Assembly: GCA_026168455.1 (NCBI GenBank)
Contig: CM047426.1
Location: 59,356,896-59,420,895 of the forward strand
DNA: 64,000 nt
Reading direction: 5' to 3'
Origin: Theocolax elegans
Taxonomy: Eukaryota > Arthropoda > Insecta > Hymenoptera > Cerocephalidae
Below the pieces are notes generated by a model, which was not told the DNA's origin, did no database searches, and worked only from the letters and a program-made list of their open reading frames with translations. The position numbers and the translations under genes are program-made. Below are positions 10,172-21,462 of the stretch, piece by piece (position 1 is the stretch's first letter; every line of letters starts with the position of its first letter).

Positions 10172-11944
10172 AAAATAGATCAAGTAACTTAAAAGAAAAG
10201 ATTCAGATCGAAATTGTAAATAAGATACGACAATTAGGCGCGAGTACAAATTAACAAATGTTCAAGTTTAGAACAGTTCTTGGACTATCTGACGTCCGAA
10301 CTGCGCGTTTGTGATTTGCTTTACGTTATAGATCCTCGACAAAAAGCTAGAGACGGGATAGATGACAATACGTTGGAAAAAGAAAAATTCAAAGTTAGAG
10401 ACATAATTATAAACAGAATCGACCAATCGTATCATTCAAAACTCGCGCACATTCATAACCCAGTTGAATTGTTAGATAAAATTAAAAGTCTTAAAGCTAG
10501 TGAATCCAATGTGACATCCGGGTATTTGAGAAACAATTGCATAATTTAAGATATCAACATAATAAACAAACTGCTTCGGCATTTTGGGATAAGTTCGACA
10601 AATAGTTAGACAGTACAATAATTTGACAAATGTACCAAAATTTAATAGAAACGGAAATAAGATGCATATTTACGATGCAATAGTAATAAACATACCCAAA
10701 GTTAGAGATGCTGAATTTTTCAATAAAAATACGCATCACCGACCCCTTTCGGTCGAACAATTAAAAACCTATATTGTTGAACAGGAAGCAGCTAGAGGAG
10801 AAAGTTCAAAATCGGCAACTGCTCAACATGCTACGAGCAGTCAAAAGGAGGCATGCTACGTGTGTGGCAATAAAGGGCATGCAGCTAGAGATTGCACGAG
10901 AGACAGCAGAATGTGCTACAGATGTCGTCGATACGAAGGACACGTCAGCACGACCTGCCCATACTCGGACAGACAGCTAGAAGAAATGGGAATCCAAGTC
11001 TAGACCAAGGTATGTAGCCAGTTGTGTACTAAACGAGGGTTAATTCGAGGAGCTAGATTTTTAACGAATAAAGACAAAGCCCCGGACTCGAACAAATAAC
11101 AAAGAACGACCTAGATTAGATTGGCTAGAGGTAAGGGTCAGGATAAAGGGAATGCTAGAATCAACCGTGGGTTGACGAGAGCAGAGGAAACGCTACAGAC
11201 AAGGGGCACCAGTACACAAAATCAAAGTAGTCCGGTGAGTGCAATGGTCTTTTAACAACCAATAGTAGTTGGCATTATTCGACTCTGAAGAGAACAAGAT
11301 TCCACAAATAATATATTAGTTAAATTCTGGCGGTTCCGGTGCCCACAGAACATATGTCAAATCAAAATTGATTTTTAAGAAGCTAGATAAGAATAAAAGA
11401 TTGATATCAAATGTGCTAACAAAAATGATTACGCGATTATAAAATCGGAGGGAGTAGGTCAAGTTAGTGGTATAACCTCACAAGATAGAATGCTAGAGTT
11501 AGAAAATGTGATTTGCGACCTGAACAGCTATCCGAAAATCTTCTTTCTTTGAGGAAACTTGTCGATCAGGGTCTAGGCATATATCTAGATAACGAAAAGA
11601 TCAACGTATTTGATCCATTTACAAAAGAGTCGTTCATTACAGGAATTTATGAAAAACCTTATTGGATAATTGAGTTAGAAATAGATAGATCGAAAATTAA
11701 GAAATTAAACCAGCCAGAAAAGATAGTAAAGTCATCGCTTACATAACAACGAGAAGCCAAGGCAATAAAAAAAGCTAGAAAAAGAAAATGCCAATGTTGA
11801 CGATGAGGAAACCGGAAGAGTAGATACGCTAGACATAGATCGTGAAACTCCTCAGTCACAGTCTTCAAACTTTGAGAATACTATATACGATAGAAAGATC
11901 AGCCAAATAGATAATCTATTAACTGACGAAACAACAAAGTTAGA
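10160..11944 (+). pseudogene. copia gag-protease, segment S3 (decayed)
   Basis: The segment starts in the middle of gag, at the equivalent of 6310, and runs through both zinc knuckles (about 10850-10975), the protease (Gly codon GGT at 11332-11334 in place of Asp) and the protease-integrase linker. It ends at 11935-11944, where caaagttaga also occurs in gag and the next segment begins. Single-base losses are frequent at 10170-10680 and 11000-11350, and only short frames remain. In gag it shares a variant with S1 (ACGCATCACC), but in protease it shares variants with S4. Confidence 0.85.
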
Positions 11945-13564
11945 GATGCTGAATTTTTCAATAAAAATACGCATCAGCGACCCCTTTCGGTCGAACAATT
12001 AAAAACCTATATTGTTGAACAGGAAGCAGCTAGAGGAGAAAGTTCAAAATCGGCAACTGCTCAACATGCTACGAGCAGTCAAAAGGAGGCATGCTACGTG
12101 TGTGGCAATAAAGGGCATGCAGCTAGAGATTGCACGAGAGACAGCAGAATGTGCTACAGATGTCGTCGATACGAAGGACACGTCAGCACGACCTGCCCAT
12201 ACTCGGACAGACAGCTAGAAGAAATGGGAATCCAAGCTAGACCAAGGTATGTTAGACAGTTGTGTACTAAACGAGGGTTAATTCGAGGAGCTAGATTTTT
12301 AACGAATAAAAGACAAAGCCCCGGACTCGAACAAATAACAAAGAAACGACCTAGATTAGATTTGGCTAGAGGTAAGGGTCAGGATAAAGGGAATGCTAGA
12401 ATCAACCGTGGGTTGACGAGAGGCAGAGGAAAAGCTACAGAAAGGGCACCAGTAAACAAAAATCAAAGTAGTCCCGGTGAGTGCAATGGTCTTTTAACAA
12501 CCAATAGTAGTTGGCATTATTCGACTCCTGAAGAGAACAAGATTCCACAAAATAATATATTAGTTAAATTCCTGGCCGGTTCCGGTGCCACAGAACATAT
12601 GTCAAATACAAAATTGATTTTTAAGAAGCTAGATAAGAATAAAAAGATTGATATCAAATGTGCTAACAAAAATGATTACGCGATTATAAAATCGGAGGGA
12701 GTAGGTCAAGTTAGTGGTATAACCTCACAAGATAGAATGCTAGAGTTAGAAAATGTGATTTGCGCCGAACAGCTATCCGAAAATCTTCTTTCTTTGAGGA
12801 AACTTGTCTATCAGGGTCTAGGCATATATCTAGATAACGAAAAGATCAACGTATTTGATCCATTTACAAAAGAGTCGTTCATTACAGGAATTTATGAAAA
12901 ACCTTATTGGATAATTGAGTTAGAAATAGACAGATCGAAAATAAAGAAATTAAACCAGCCAGAAAAAGATAGTAAAGTCATCGCTTACATAACAACGAGA
13001 AGCCAAGGCAATAAAACAAAGCTAGAAAAAGAAAATGCCAATGTTCACGAGGAGGAAACCGGAAGAGTAGGTACGGTAGACATAGATCGGGAAACTCCTC
13101 AGTCACAGTCTTCAAACTTTGAGAATACTATATACGATAGAAAGATCAGCCAAATAGATAATCTATTAACTGACGAAACAACAAAGTTAGATTGTAGTTT
13201 AGATACAATTTCAGAAAACAAAGCTATTTTATGGCATATTAGACTTGGTCACGCATCGCTAGAATATCTAAAATCATTTCAGAAACGGTTTCCAAATAAG
13301 AAAGATTTAAGTAATGTAAAGTTCGATAAATCAATACAAGATTGTGAAGTTTGTATCGTCTCGAAGTTTAATAAATTGCCATTTAATAGTCAAAGACAAA
13401 GAGCAACCAGACCGTTACAAATTATACATGCTGATACAATGGGTCCAATCAGCCCAGCTACTCATCCAAAGGGATATCGGTTCATATCCGTATTTATTGA
13501 TGATTATACTAGATTAGCGATGGCATATCCGATGAAAATAAAAGTGAGACAGGAAACTGCTTAG
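11936..13564 (+). pseudogene. copia gag end, protease and integrase start, segment S4
   Basis: The frame is open from about 11936, and a GTG at 12098 was taken as start only because no ATG precedes it. It covers the end of gag with both zinc knuckles, a protease motif reading AGSGATEHM (Gly codon GGT at 12578-12580), the GAG-pre-integrase zinc-binding region (LWHIRLGH, then CEVC), and the beginning of the integrase core (IIHADTMGP). It stops at 13564 because one A is missing near 13533 compared with 14545. The lost catalytic Asp suggests that this protein could not process itself. Confidence 0.85.
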
Positions 13565-13801
13565 AATCATTTGTTAGAAGCGCTAGAAATATCTTGGGTC
13601 GGATGAAAAGTATGTTATCTTAGGTGCGATCAAGGAACAGAGTGTTACCGGTGATATACGCTAGAAATATTAAATAATTAGAAGCTGAACTGCAATTAGC
13701 CCCTCCGGATACACCTGACATAATGGTGTTGCGGAAAAGATCCAACCAGACGATTCAAAGAAAGTTAGAACTTTAATTTACGATACGCGATTGCCCGAAA
13801 T
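13565..13801 (+). pseudogene. copia integrase core, S4, frameshifted
   Basis: This corresponds to 14556-14820, which encodes the second and third catalytic residues of integrase. It differs by at least six one-base changes in length, nearly all losses in runs of two to five identical bases, so no frame is open. Confidence 0.8.
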
Positions 13802-16222
13802 ATGTGGGATCTTGCTTTAGCACGGCGGTATACGTGTATAATAGAACGCCGCACCAATCGAAATATGGAAATACCACTAGAAAATTCTGCCCCAATTACA
13901 AGTACGGGATATTTACTTTTGAAACCGGAAGAAGGTAAATTCTATGAAAGTAGAGATGTTAGATTTTGTGAAAAACTGGTATTCGGAGATAAGTACAACA
14001 AAGCTAGTATTAAAGACTGGGCTAAATCGGCAGAGGAAATAAATAAAGAAAGTTGGTTTTTAGAATTTGAAAAGGAAAAAGAAATTTTAGAAACGGAGGG
14101 AGTAAAACGCAAAAGAGGTCGTCCTAGGAAAATTGTCGAAACTATAAATCTAGAAGGAGAGTTAGAAACGGTTAAAGCAACCGAAACAACGCAACAGATA
14201 GAATCAAATATCAATATGTTAGAATTAGAAAATTGTCAATCTCTATTAGCTATCATAAGAAAAGAGCCAACTTCGTATAAAGAAGCTATGTCAGCAAACG
14301 ATAAGTTAGAATGGAAAAGGGCAATTGATAGTGAGCTAGAATCGATGAAAAATAATAATGTTTGGACTTTAGTAGATCGGCCAAAGTATTCGATAGATGG
14401 AAGACAAAGAGCAACCAGACCGTTACAAATTATACATGCTGATACAATGGGTCCAATCAGCCCAGCTACTCATCCAAAGGGATATCGGTTCATATCCGTA
14501 TTTATTGATGATTATACTAGATTAGCGATGGCATATCCGATGAAAAATAAAAGTGAGACAGGAAACTGCTTAGAATCATTTGTTAGAAGCGCTAGAAATA
14601 TCTTGGGTCCGGATGAAAAAGTATGTTATCTTAGGTGCGATCAAGGAACAGAGTTTACCGGTGGATATACGCTAGAAATATTAAATAAATTAGAAGCTGA
14701 ACTGCAATTAGCCCCTCCGGATACACCTGAACATAATGGTGTTGCGGAAAGATCCAACCAGACGATTCAAAAGAAAGTTAGAACTTTAATTTACGATACG
14801 CGATTGCCCGAAAATATGTGGGATCTTGCTTTAGGCACGGCGGTATACGTGTATAATAGAACGCCGCACAAATCGAACAATATGGAAATACCACTAGAAA
14901 AATTCTGCCCCAATTACAAGATAGATGTAGAAAGATTTAAAAGATTTGGTTCAATAGCTTATATGAAAATACAAAGAAAGGTTGGAACGAAGTTCGATCA
15001 CCTAGGAAAGCGAGTAGTTATGATAGGATATACTAATACGGGACATTTACTTTTGAAACCGGAAGAAGGTAAATTCTATGAAAGTAGAGATGTTAGATTT
15101 TGTGAAAAACTGGTATTCGGAGATAAGTACAACAAAGCTAGTATTAAAGACTGGGCTAAATCGGCAGAGGAAATAAATAAAGAAAGTTGGTTTTTAGAAT
15201 TTGAAAAGGAAAAGGAAATTTTAGAAACGGATGGAGTAAAACGCAAAAGAGGTCGTCCTAGGAAAATTGTCGAAACAATAAATCTAGAAGGAGAGTTAGA
15301 AACGGTTAAAGCAACCGAAACAACGCAACAGATAGAATCAAATATCAATATGTTAGAATTAGAAAATTGTCAATCTCTATTAGCTATCATAAGAAAAGAG
15401 CCAACTTCGTATAAAGAAGCTATGTCAGCAAACGATAAGTTAGAATGGAAAAGGGCAATTGATAGTGAGCTAGAATCGATGAAAAATAATAATGTTTGGA
15501 CTTTAGTAGATCGGCCAAAGTATTCGATAGATGGAAGCAAAGCAAATATAATTGACTCCAAATGGGTTTTAAAAAGGAAAATGCTAAAAGGGAATAATTA
15601 TGATCTAAACGAGACATATGCACCTGTTTCGCGATTGCAGATTATTAGATCAGCCTTTGCAATTATTAATAAGCTAGATTTAAACGTTTGTCAGCTAGAT
15701 GTAAAGACAGCATTCTTAAATGGGACAATTGATAATGAAATTTACATGGAGATACCAGAAGGTATAGAATGTTCCGAAATTGATAGAAAAGATAAAGTTT
15801 GTAAAATCAATAAAGCCCTGTATGGACTGAAGATAAGTCCCAAACGATGGAATGAAAAGTTTGCAGAGGTGGCAATAAAGTTAGGATTAAAATCGCACGA
15901 AAGGGAACCATGTCTGTTTACTTGGAGAAATGAAAATAAATTATTAATCTTAATAATATATGTTGATGACATGTTGATAGCTAGTAATGACTCGATGAAG
16001 CTAGAAGAAATTAAAACAAAACTTCAGTTAGAATTTGAAATGACAGATTTAGGAGAACCAAAAACATTTTTAGGTATTGAGATAGTCCGAGATAGAAAGA
16101 ACAAAATAACGATATTAAAGCTAGAAAACTATATAGAGAAAATGTTACAAAGATTCGGTTACAGTGAAATGCACCCTCAAAGAACTCCTATGGTTACTAA
16201 TCAAGTCGTGAATCAAGCTTGA
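13802..16222 (+). pseudogene. chimeric copia integrase-RT ORF (S4 to S5)
   Basis: This is an 806-codon open frame. The first 200 codons are S4: integrase C-terminal part with a 117-base in-frame deletion near 13905, then the start of RT. At 14400 the sequence jumps back to the integrase core. S5 then gives [17 protein letters not shown] and [10 protein letters not shown] (the D, D, E set), the integrase tail, and RT with [11 protein letters not shown] and the YVDD motif near 15960. RT appears to lack about 15-20 residues before NETYAPVSR that copia RTs usually have. The frame ends at TGA 16220-16222, and homology continues beyond it. The repeat of integrase and RT-N regions in one ORF is a rearrangement, not a natural domain order. 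Confidence 0.85.
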
Positions 16223-16952
16223 AGAGATAGAGAAGAAAGTGATGAAAAGGCTAGTCTAGAGTCAACTATCAATAAGGGAAATTCGTCATATAGGGAAATA
16301 GTTGGAACTTTATTATACCTAGCTAACACAGTTAGACCAGACATTTCATACGCGGTAAATGTATTGAGTCGACATCAAATAAATCCGACTGATGATGAAT
16401 GGAAAATGGTAAAACGATTATGTAGATATTTAAAATATACTAAGAGTTTAGGTTTTCAAGTTCGAAGGGAAGCTAAACGATTTACAAGCTTATTCGGATG
16501 CTAGTTTCGCTGATTGTAGAGGTAGCCTAACTACCTGTGGATATGTGATAAAGTTATTCGGCGATCCTATATCCTGGAGAACACACAAACAAGCGTACGT
16601 CTCCCTATCAACATGTCAAGCAGAGTATGTGGCCATGAGTGAAGTGTGCCAAGAGATAGTATCTCTACAATGCTCGATCTATTTAATGTTAGAAAACTCG
16701 TTTGCGCCCGTGACTCTATGGTGTGATAATATGGCTGCCATACAAAGCACAAAAGTTAGTTGTAGCAATAAACTCAGACATATGACAGAGGTTAGAGAGC
16801 ATTATGTTAGAGAATGTGTTGACAGGAACCTAATTGAAATTAAATGGATAGCTTCAAAGGAGCAAATAGCGGATATATTCACAAAGCCACTGGCTCATGA
16901 TTTGCATGTTAAATTAGCTAGAGAAATTCTGAATTGTTATTTAGAAAATTAA
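16223..16952 (+). pseudogene. copia RT thumb and RNase H
   Basis: After the TGA the same frame continues with the RT thumb (REIVGTLLYLANTVRPDIS), then shifts near 16470. RNase H follows in the next frame: SDASFADC, then AEYVAMSE and WCDNMAAI as acidic catalytic positions, ending with the conserved KWIASKEQIADIFTKPL. RNase H degrades the RNA of the RNA-DNA hybrid. The stop is at 16950-16952. Confidence 0.9.
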
Positions 16953-17078
16953 TTGATTGATGTTTCGTTACAGAAAATAAAAGCTAGATGGAGCAGATAA
17001 GTTGGAGCTAGATATAGCTGGATAAGAAGTTAGAAGTTCAACTTAGAAATTGCAGCTAGAAGAGATCAAGACAACCAC

Positions 17079-17087
17079 GAGAGGGAG
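17079..17087 (+). other. copia polypurine tract
   Basis: gagagggag lies directly before the 3' LTR. It would prime plus-strand DNA synthesis. Confidence 0.8.
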
Positions 17088-17376
17088 TGTTGGAAATAAG
17101 ACGTTATAGTCTCTCTCTCTCTATCGTTACTGATTGAGTAACTAGGAGTGGGGAGGACCCCGGAGGAAGCGACGCAAGCGGCGGCGCGGCGAGATCGGTC
17201 TCTCCCGCTACTGCACTCGAGCCACGGATCCCGACCCGGTTGGATGTACCAAGGCCTCCCCCAATGTACATACGTATTAATATATAGAATAAAAGAGTTT
17301 ATTATTTCATAATATACATATAACCGGTGAGTTTATCATTGAAGCCAAGCCCTTCCTCTCCTGTTTTATTTCAACA
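17088..17376 (+). repeat. copia 3' LTR (289 bp)
   Basis: The LTR starts TGTTGG after the purine tract and ends TTTCAACA, so it has the TG...CA form with the inverted ends TGTTG and CAACA. A polyadenylation signal AATAAA lies at 17288-17293. No second copy exists in the window. Confidence 0.85.
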
Positions 17377-17844
17377 TATAAGCATCAGACAAAATTTGTA
17401 GATAATATTACGTATAATAAAGTATATTTTTCAAGTATACATTATTTACATCAAGCAACATTTTAATATATCATTAATTAAGAAATAAACAAATATTAAA
17501 ATATTAGTTGTCTGCATCAAACGACATTTTATTGACAAAATTATTTATAAAATTTACAAATTTTAAAATAAGTAATTGTATAATATAGCATTAATTAAAT
17601 ATCAATTAAAATATTTTGATAATACTCGTTAGAATACATTGTATGCAAAAAGTGATATTATTTTAGAACTTTGTTTAGATATTAATGAAACAAAAAATTA
17701 CAAAATATATAAAATAAATACGAATATACGAGATGCCATATTATATAATTTATTTTATTTTTAATGCAGCCATATTGGAACGGATATTTTTATCAATTTT
17801 AAAATATTTACGTATTATACCATACATAATTTTGAAATATATAT
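17377..17844. other. AT-rich intergenic sequence
   Basis: No gene or clear repeat was seen. A short TA run precedes the palindrome. Confidence 0.8.
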
Positions 17845-19210
17845 ATGGGAGATTCCATGTGAAGTGATCCAGTTAAAAAATAAAATTTTGTTTTAATGTA
17901 TGGAATCAGTAAGAAACTACTTGAATAGAGTGTAGCTACATTTTTTGACCTGAATTACAATTAGTACCAAAGCTGTAGCCAATCAAAAAATCGAATTTTT
18001 TGAAAAAATTGACTTTTTGACCATTTTTATCACTTAATAACTCAAAATCTAACAATTTTTTCTTATATGCATTAAATTTGAAAAAGTTTATTAATTTCAA
18101 GAAGAATCAGTTGAAATATTTCATTTATATTATTTTAAAACATTAAATATAGTTATAATCAATAAAAACCTTTATAGTAAAAAAAAGGGTTGTACGATCA
18201 AAAATATTTTATCCATCCAAAAATCTAATTAATTGATGATTAATTACCTTCAAAATAATGCAAAGTTTGAGTGCGGCAGAGCATTTTAGACAAAGTTATG
18301 GTGTTTTTAGGCAAATTTCTTAAAAAAAAGAGAGCGAATGCATTTTATGAAGAAAACACACTAACCGTATACTTGCATTCAAACAATATGACACTATTAT
18401 TCCTCAATATTACTAAAATATACTATTTATTATTAGTCACTGATACTTTTTAATCTCTAAGTTGCTTACAAACACAAAACAGTAGGTATAAGCAGTTATA
18501 CCTGTTATATAATTGGATAAATACCTGAAACTTTTTATAATTCCAATAAATCCAATTATATAACAGGTATAACTAAAAGTATTAGACTTAAATGACAACT
18601 AAATGAAAGTATCAGTAACTAACAATAAATAGTATATTTTAGTAATATTGAGGAATAATAGTGTCATATTGTTTGAATGCAAGTATACGGTTAGTGTGTT
18701 TTCTTCATAAAATGCATTCGCTCTCTTTTTTTTAAGAAATTTGCCTAAAAACACCATAACTTTGTCTAAAATGCTCTGCCGCACTCAAACTTTGCATTAT
18801 TTTGAAGGTAATTAATCATCGATTAATTAGATTTTTGGATGGATAAAATATTTTTGATCGTACAACCCTTTTTTTTACTATAAAGGTTTTTATTGATTAT
18901 AACTATATTTAATGTTTTAAAATAATATAAATGAAATATTTCAACTGATTCTTCTTGAAATTAATAAACTTTTTCAAATTTAATGCATATAAGAAAAAAT
19001 TGTTAGATTTTGAGTTATTAAGTGATAAAAATGGTCAAAAAGTCAATTTTTTCAAAAAATTCGATTTTTTGATTGGCTACAGCTTTGGTACTAATTGTAA
19101 TTCAGGTCAAAAAATGTAGCTACACTCTATTCAAGTAGTTTCTTACTGATTCCATACATTAAAACAAAATTTTATTTTTTAACTGGATCACTTCACATGG
19201 AATCTCCCAT
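17845..19210. mobile_element. 1.37-kb near-perfect palindrome (hairpin element)
   Basis: The left end atgggagattccatgtgaag is matched by its complement ending at 19210. Arms of about 650 bp are almost identical: 18271-18453 on the plus strand and 18599-18784 on the minus strand encode the same 60-residue frame. The centre lies near 18530, where the arms diverge over about 100 bases. Both outer flanks are TA runs. The terminal motif and internal landmarks (aactcaaaatcta) match the element at 1305-2264. The 60-residue frame has low complexity and no known motif, and I do not call it a gene. Confidence 0.85.
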
Positions 19211-19680
19211 ATATATATATATATATATGTGTTAGAAAATTAAATATTTGAAAATTTTAATACACATTATATTTACGTTCATTATATGACAGTCTCAAGC
19301 CTGTAAATGCAGAGAGAAAATAATACAAATCAACATTCAAAAATAAACTGTTATAGTTAAATATCATGATGAGTAAAAGGAATAAATTGTATACATTTTT
19401 TAAAATAAAATATTTTATAATTTATTTTTATTTGTTTTAATAATATAACAACAAATTTTAATTAATAGTTTAAAGCACATGAAAAAAATTGATTTGAAAA
19501 TAAAATAAAATATATGTATCAAAATCGTTTAAAATTTATTTTTTATAAACTAATAATAAATTTAAGACTACACTTTATAATCAACGTCTAGCCTCAAAAA
19601 TGTGATTCAACCGAGGGAGCGTTAGCGACCGAGGTAATATGGCTAGTTTTTAAATTAAAAACCAATTATTATTTGTAACG
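19211..19680. other. AT-rich intergenic sequence
   Basis: A TA run comes first, then AT-rich DNA without recognisable genes. Near 19605 a small GC-rich palindromic word (gagggagcgttagcgaccga) resembles the hairpin loops found elsewhere in the window. Confidence 0.75.
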
Positions 19681-20056
19681 GTAAGGTATTGTTTACCTTA
19701 CCGTTTGACGAATTCGAGCAACATGAGCGAACAGTATCGTAATATTCGCATCGGCTCGGGCCGGCGAGATTCGGCTCTGCTCGGTTCGCCGTGGCTATAC
19801 GGACGAGATCGACTTTACGCGCGCACCCGATTACATAGCTGAGGGGGAGATTCGCGCGCGCTTAGGAGAGTGATAGCCGCCTTGTCACGCGACTGCGTTC
19901 ACCGTGCTGTATTTTACCGTGTGTTTCGCGTGTGTATTTCGACTGCAGGCCGATCCTGCATTTGCTGTGAGTGGTGCAATACCGTAAATCGACCTCCAGC
20001 TACACAACCTCGGTTCACAGGCGAACGGACTACTAGTCCCATACCGCAGTGAGAGT

Positions 20057-20098
<42 letters not shown>

Positions 20099-20150
20099 CC
20101 GTTCGGCTGGTCGTTGTTTATCAATGACTACAGCAGCTAATAGAGTAAGT
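19681..20150 (+). promoter_or_regulatory. CpG-rich island, possible promoter and first exon
   Basis: The sequence changes from AT-rich to CpG-rich for about 450 bases and includes a GA run at 20058-20095. An ATG at 20124 in the context atcaATGact is followed after seven codons by a consensus splice donor GTAAGT at 20145-20150. This fits a 5' UTR with a short first coding exon, with the rest of the gene in a distant exon. No downstream exon was recognised, so the host-gene reading is an inference. A GC-rich repeat is the alternative. Confidence 0.3.
20058..20095. repeat. (GA)n microsatellite
   Basis: An uninterrupted GA run inside the CpG-rich island. Confidence 0.95.
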
Positions 20151-21305
20151 GGTACCACTTCACGACGATCGTCTTTTATTCGCTAATTAATAGATAATCT
20201 TATTGCGTTATAGCAGTCCCGTTGACTGGGTATATTATTTTAGTTGGCAATATTTTTCCCCCCTTTCTCTACAAGTCGGCCGTTTACCGACTTGTAATTA
20301 TAGCGTAGACCTCGGCGACAATTAGATATTTTATTTGTTGTTCCTTTTCAATTTTATTTTAATAAATTCAATTTAATATCACATTTCAATTCGGTATTCG
20401 AGTAATTAATATCTTACTTTTCCTTCTCTATTGGTATTGTATAAAATAAATTCTCGTTTCGAAGCATTTTTATAATCTACATAAATATAATAATAAATTG
20501 AAGTCTTAGTAATTATTATATTAATTTTTTTACATTTATTCTCATCCACATTATATTAAAATTTTATATCTAAAATGAGCACTTTTCTGTGAAATTCCCC
20601 CTCTACTGTAAATATTTATGAATAAACATTATGTTTTTTAGACTTAATGTGTATCTGGCACTATGACAAACAACTACTGACTAAAAAAATTAATTTTCGG
20701 AACGTGATTTTTTAATTATTTTAATATTATAAGACGGACATGTCCGTGTCCGTCCGTCCGTTAATTTTATGAGATCTTATATTAATTAATTATTACAATT
20801 GCACAAAAAAATGTAAAGACAGTTAATAGACTAAATTATTTAATAAAATTTTTCTAATCATTAATAGACATATACTTTTCTTTTAATCCGTATTACTTTC
20901 TCTCTGTTTAGTACACTTTTCTCGAGGTGTTTATTAATAGGAACTTTTACTTTATTAAAATAAAATTTGTAAGAACCTATGTAATATTAAACCTATGATG
21001 AATTTTGAAAATTGTGCTTTTTTGTAGAGGATCTATTGTTAGTTTTAAGTTATCGAGGAATATATTCACATCTTTTATAACATTTTCTTCTATAGGTAAT
21101 TTGACAGTATTTATTCAGTTTTTTATTATAAGGTATTTGGGCTACAGTACTATTTTATAGAAAATACAATATCGAGTTTTGGTTATCCTGAGATTTGTAA
21201 ACATGAAATTTAAATATTTTTTTCTATAGGAAAATTGGTAGTAATATGCAATTATTTATCATAGGGTGTTTGGGCAGGAACAGCATTTTTGTAAAAAATA
21301 TGTTA
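20151..21305. other. AT-rich intergenic or intronic sequence
   Basis: No ORF of interest was found. A short palindrome with GTCC repeats (acggacatgtccgtgtccgt) lies near 20733. Confidence 0.75.
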
Positions 21306-21462
21306 TTAACCCCTAAAGGGCCGGCATTTAAAATTTTTAAAAAGCTTGATTTCTTCATGGAAAAGGGGGTTTGGATCCTCAAGTTATGACCAAACTAAGG
21401 TCAAATGTCGGCGAGTTGGAGCATGACGCCATACGGCGTCATATCGGCCCTCTCAGGGTTAA
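21306..21462. mobile_element. piggyBac-like MITE, 157 bp
   Basis: TTAA flanks both ends (21306 and 21459). The ends are inverted: cccctaaagggccgg on the left and cggccctctcaggg on the right. The interior holds the perfect palindrome gacgccatacggcgtc near 21425. A longer relative is at 62544-63230. TTAA duplication is the known mark of piggyBac insertions. It encodes no protein. Confidence 0.7.

Larger units (their letters stand above)
5408..17376 (+). mobile_element. Scrambled Ty1/copia retrotransposon
   Basis: The stretch holds five overlapping direct segments of one copia family. S1 is 5408-7251 (leader, gag). S2 is 7252-10160 (duplicated flank, leader, gag, protease). S3 is 10160-11944 (gag, protease). 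S4 is 11936-14402 (gag end, protease, integrase, start of RT). S5 is 14403-17376 (integrase, RT, RNase H, 3' LTR). The order gag, protease, integrase, RT, RNase H is the copia order. There is no 5' LTR. Each join lies at a short shared word. The ORFs are broken by stops and frameshifts, so no segment is an autonomous element. Confidence 0.9.

Noticed and set aside
18271..18453. 60-codon frame present on both strands of the palindrome
   Set aside because: The duplication of the frame is a result of the inverted arms. No motif and low complexity; kept only as a marker of arm identity.
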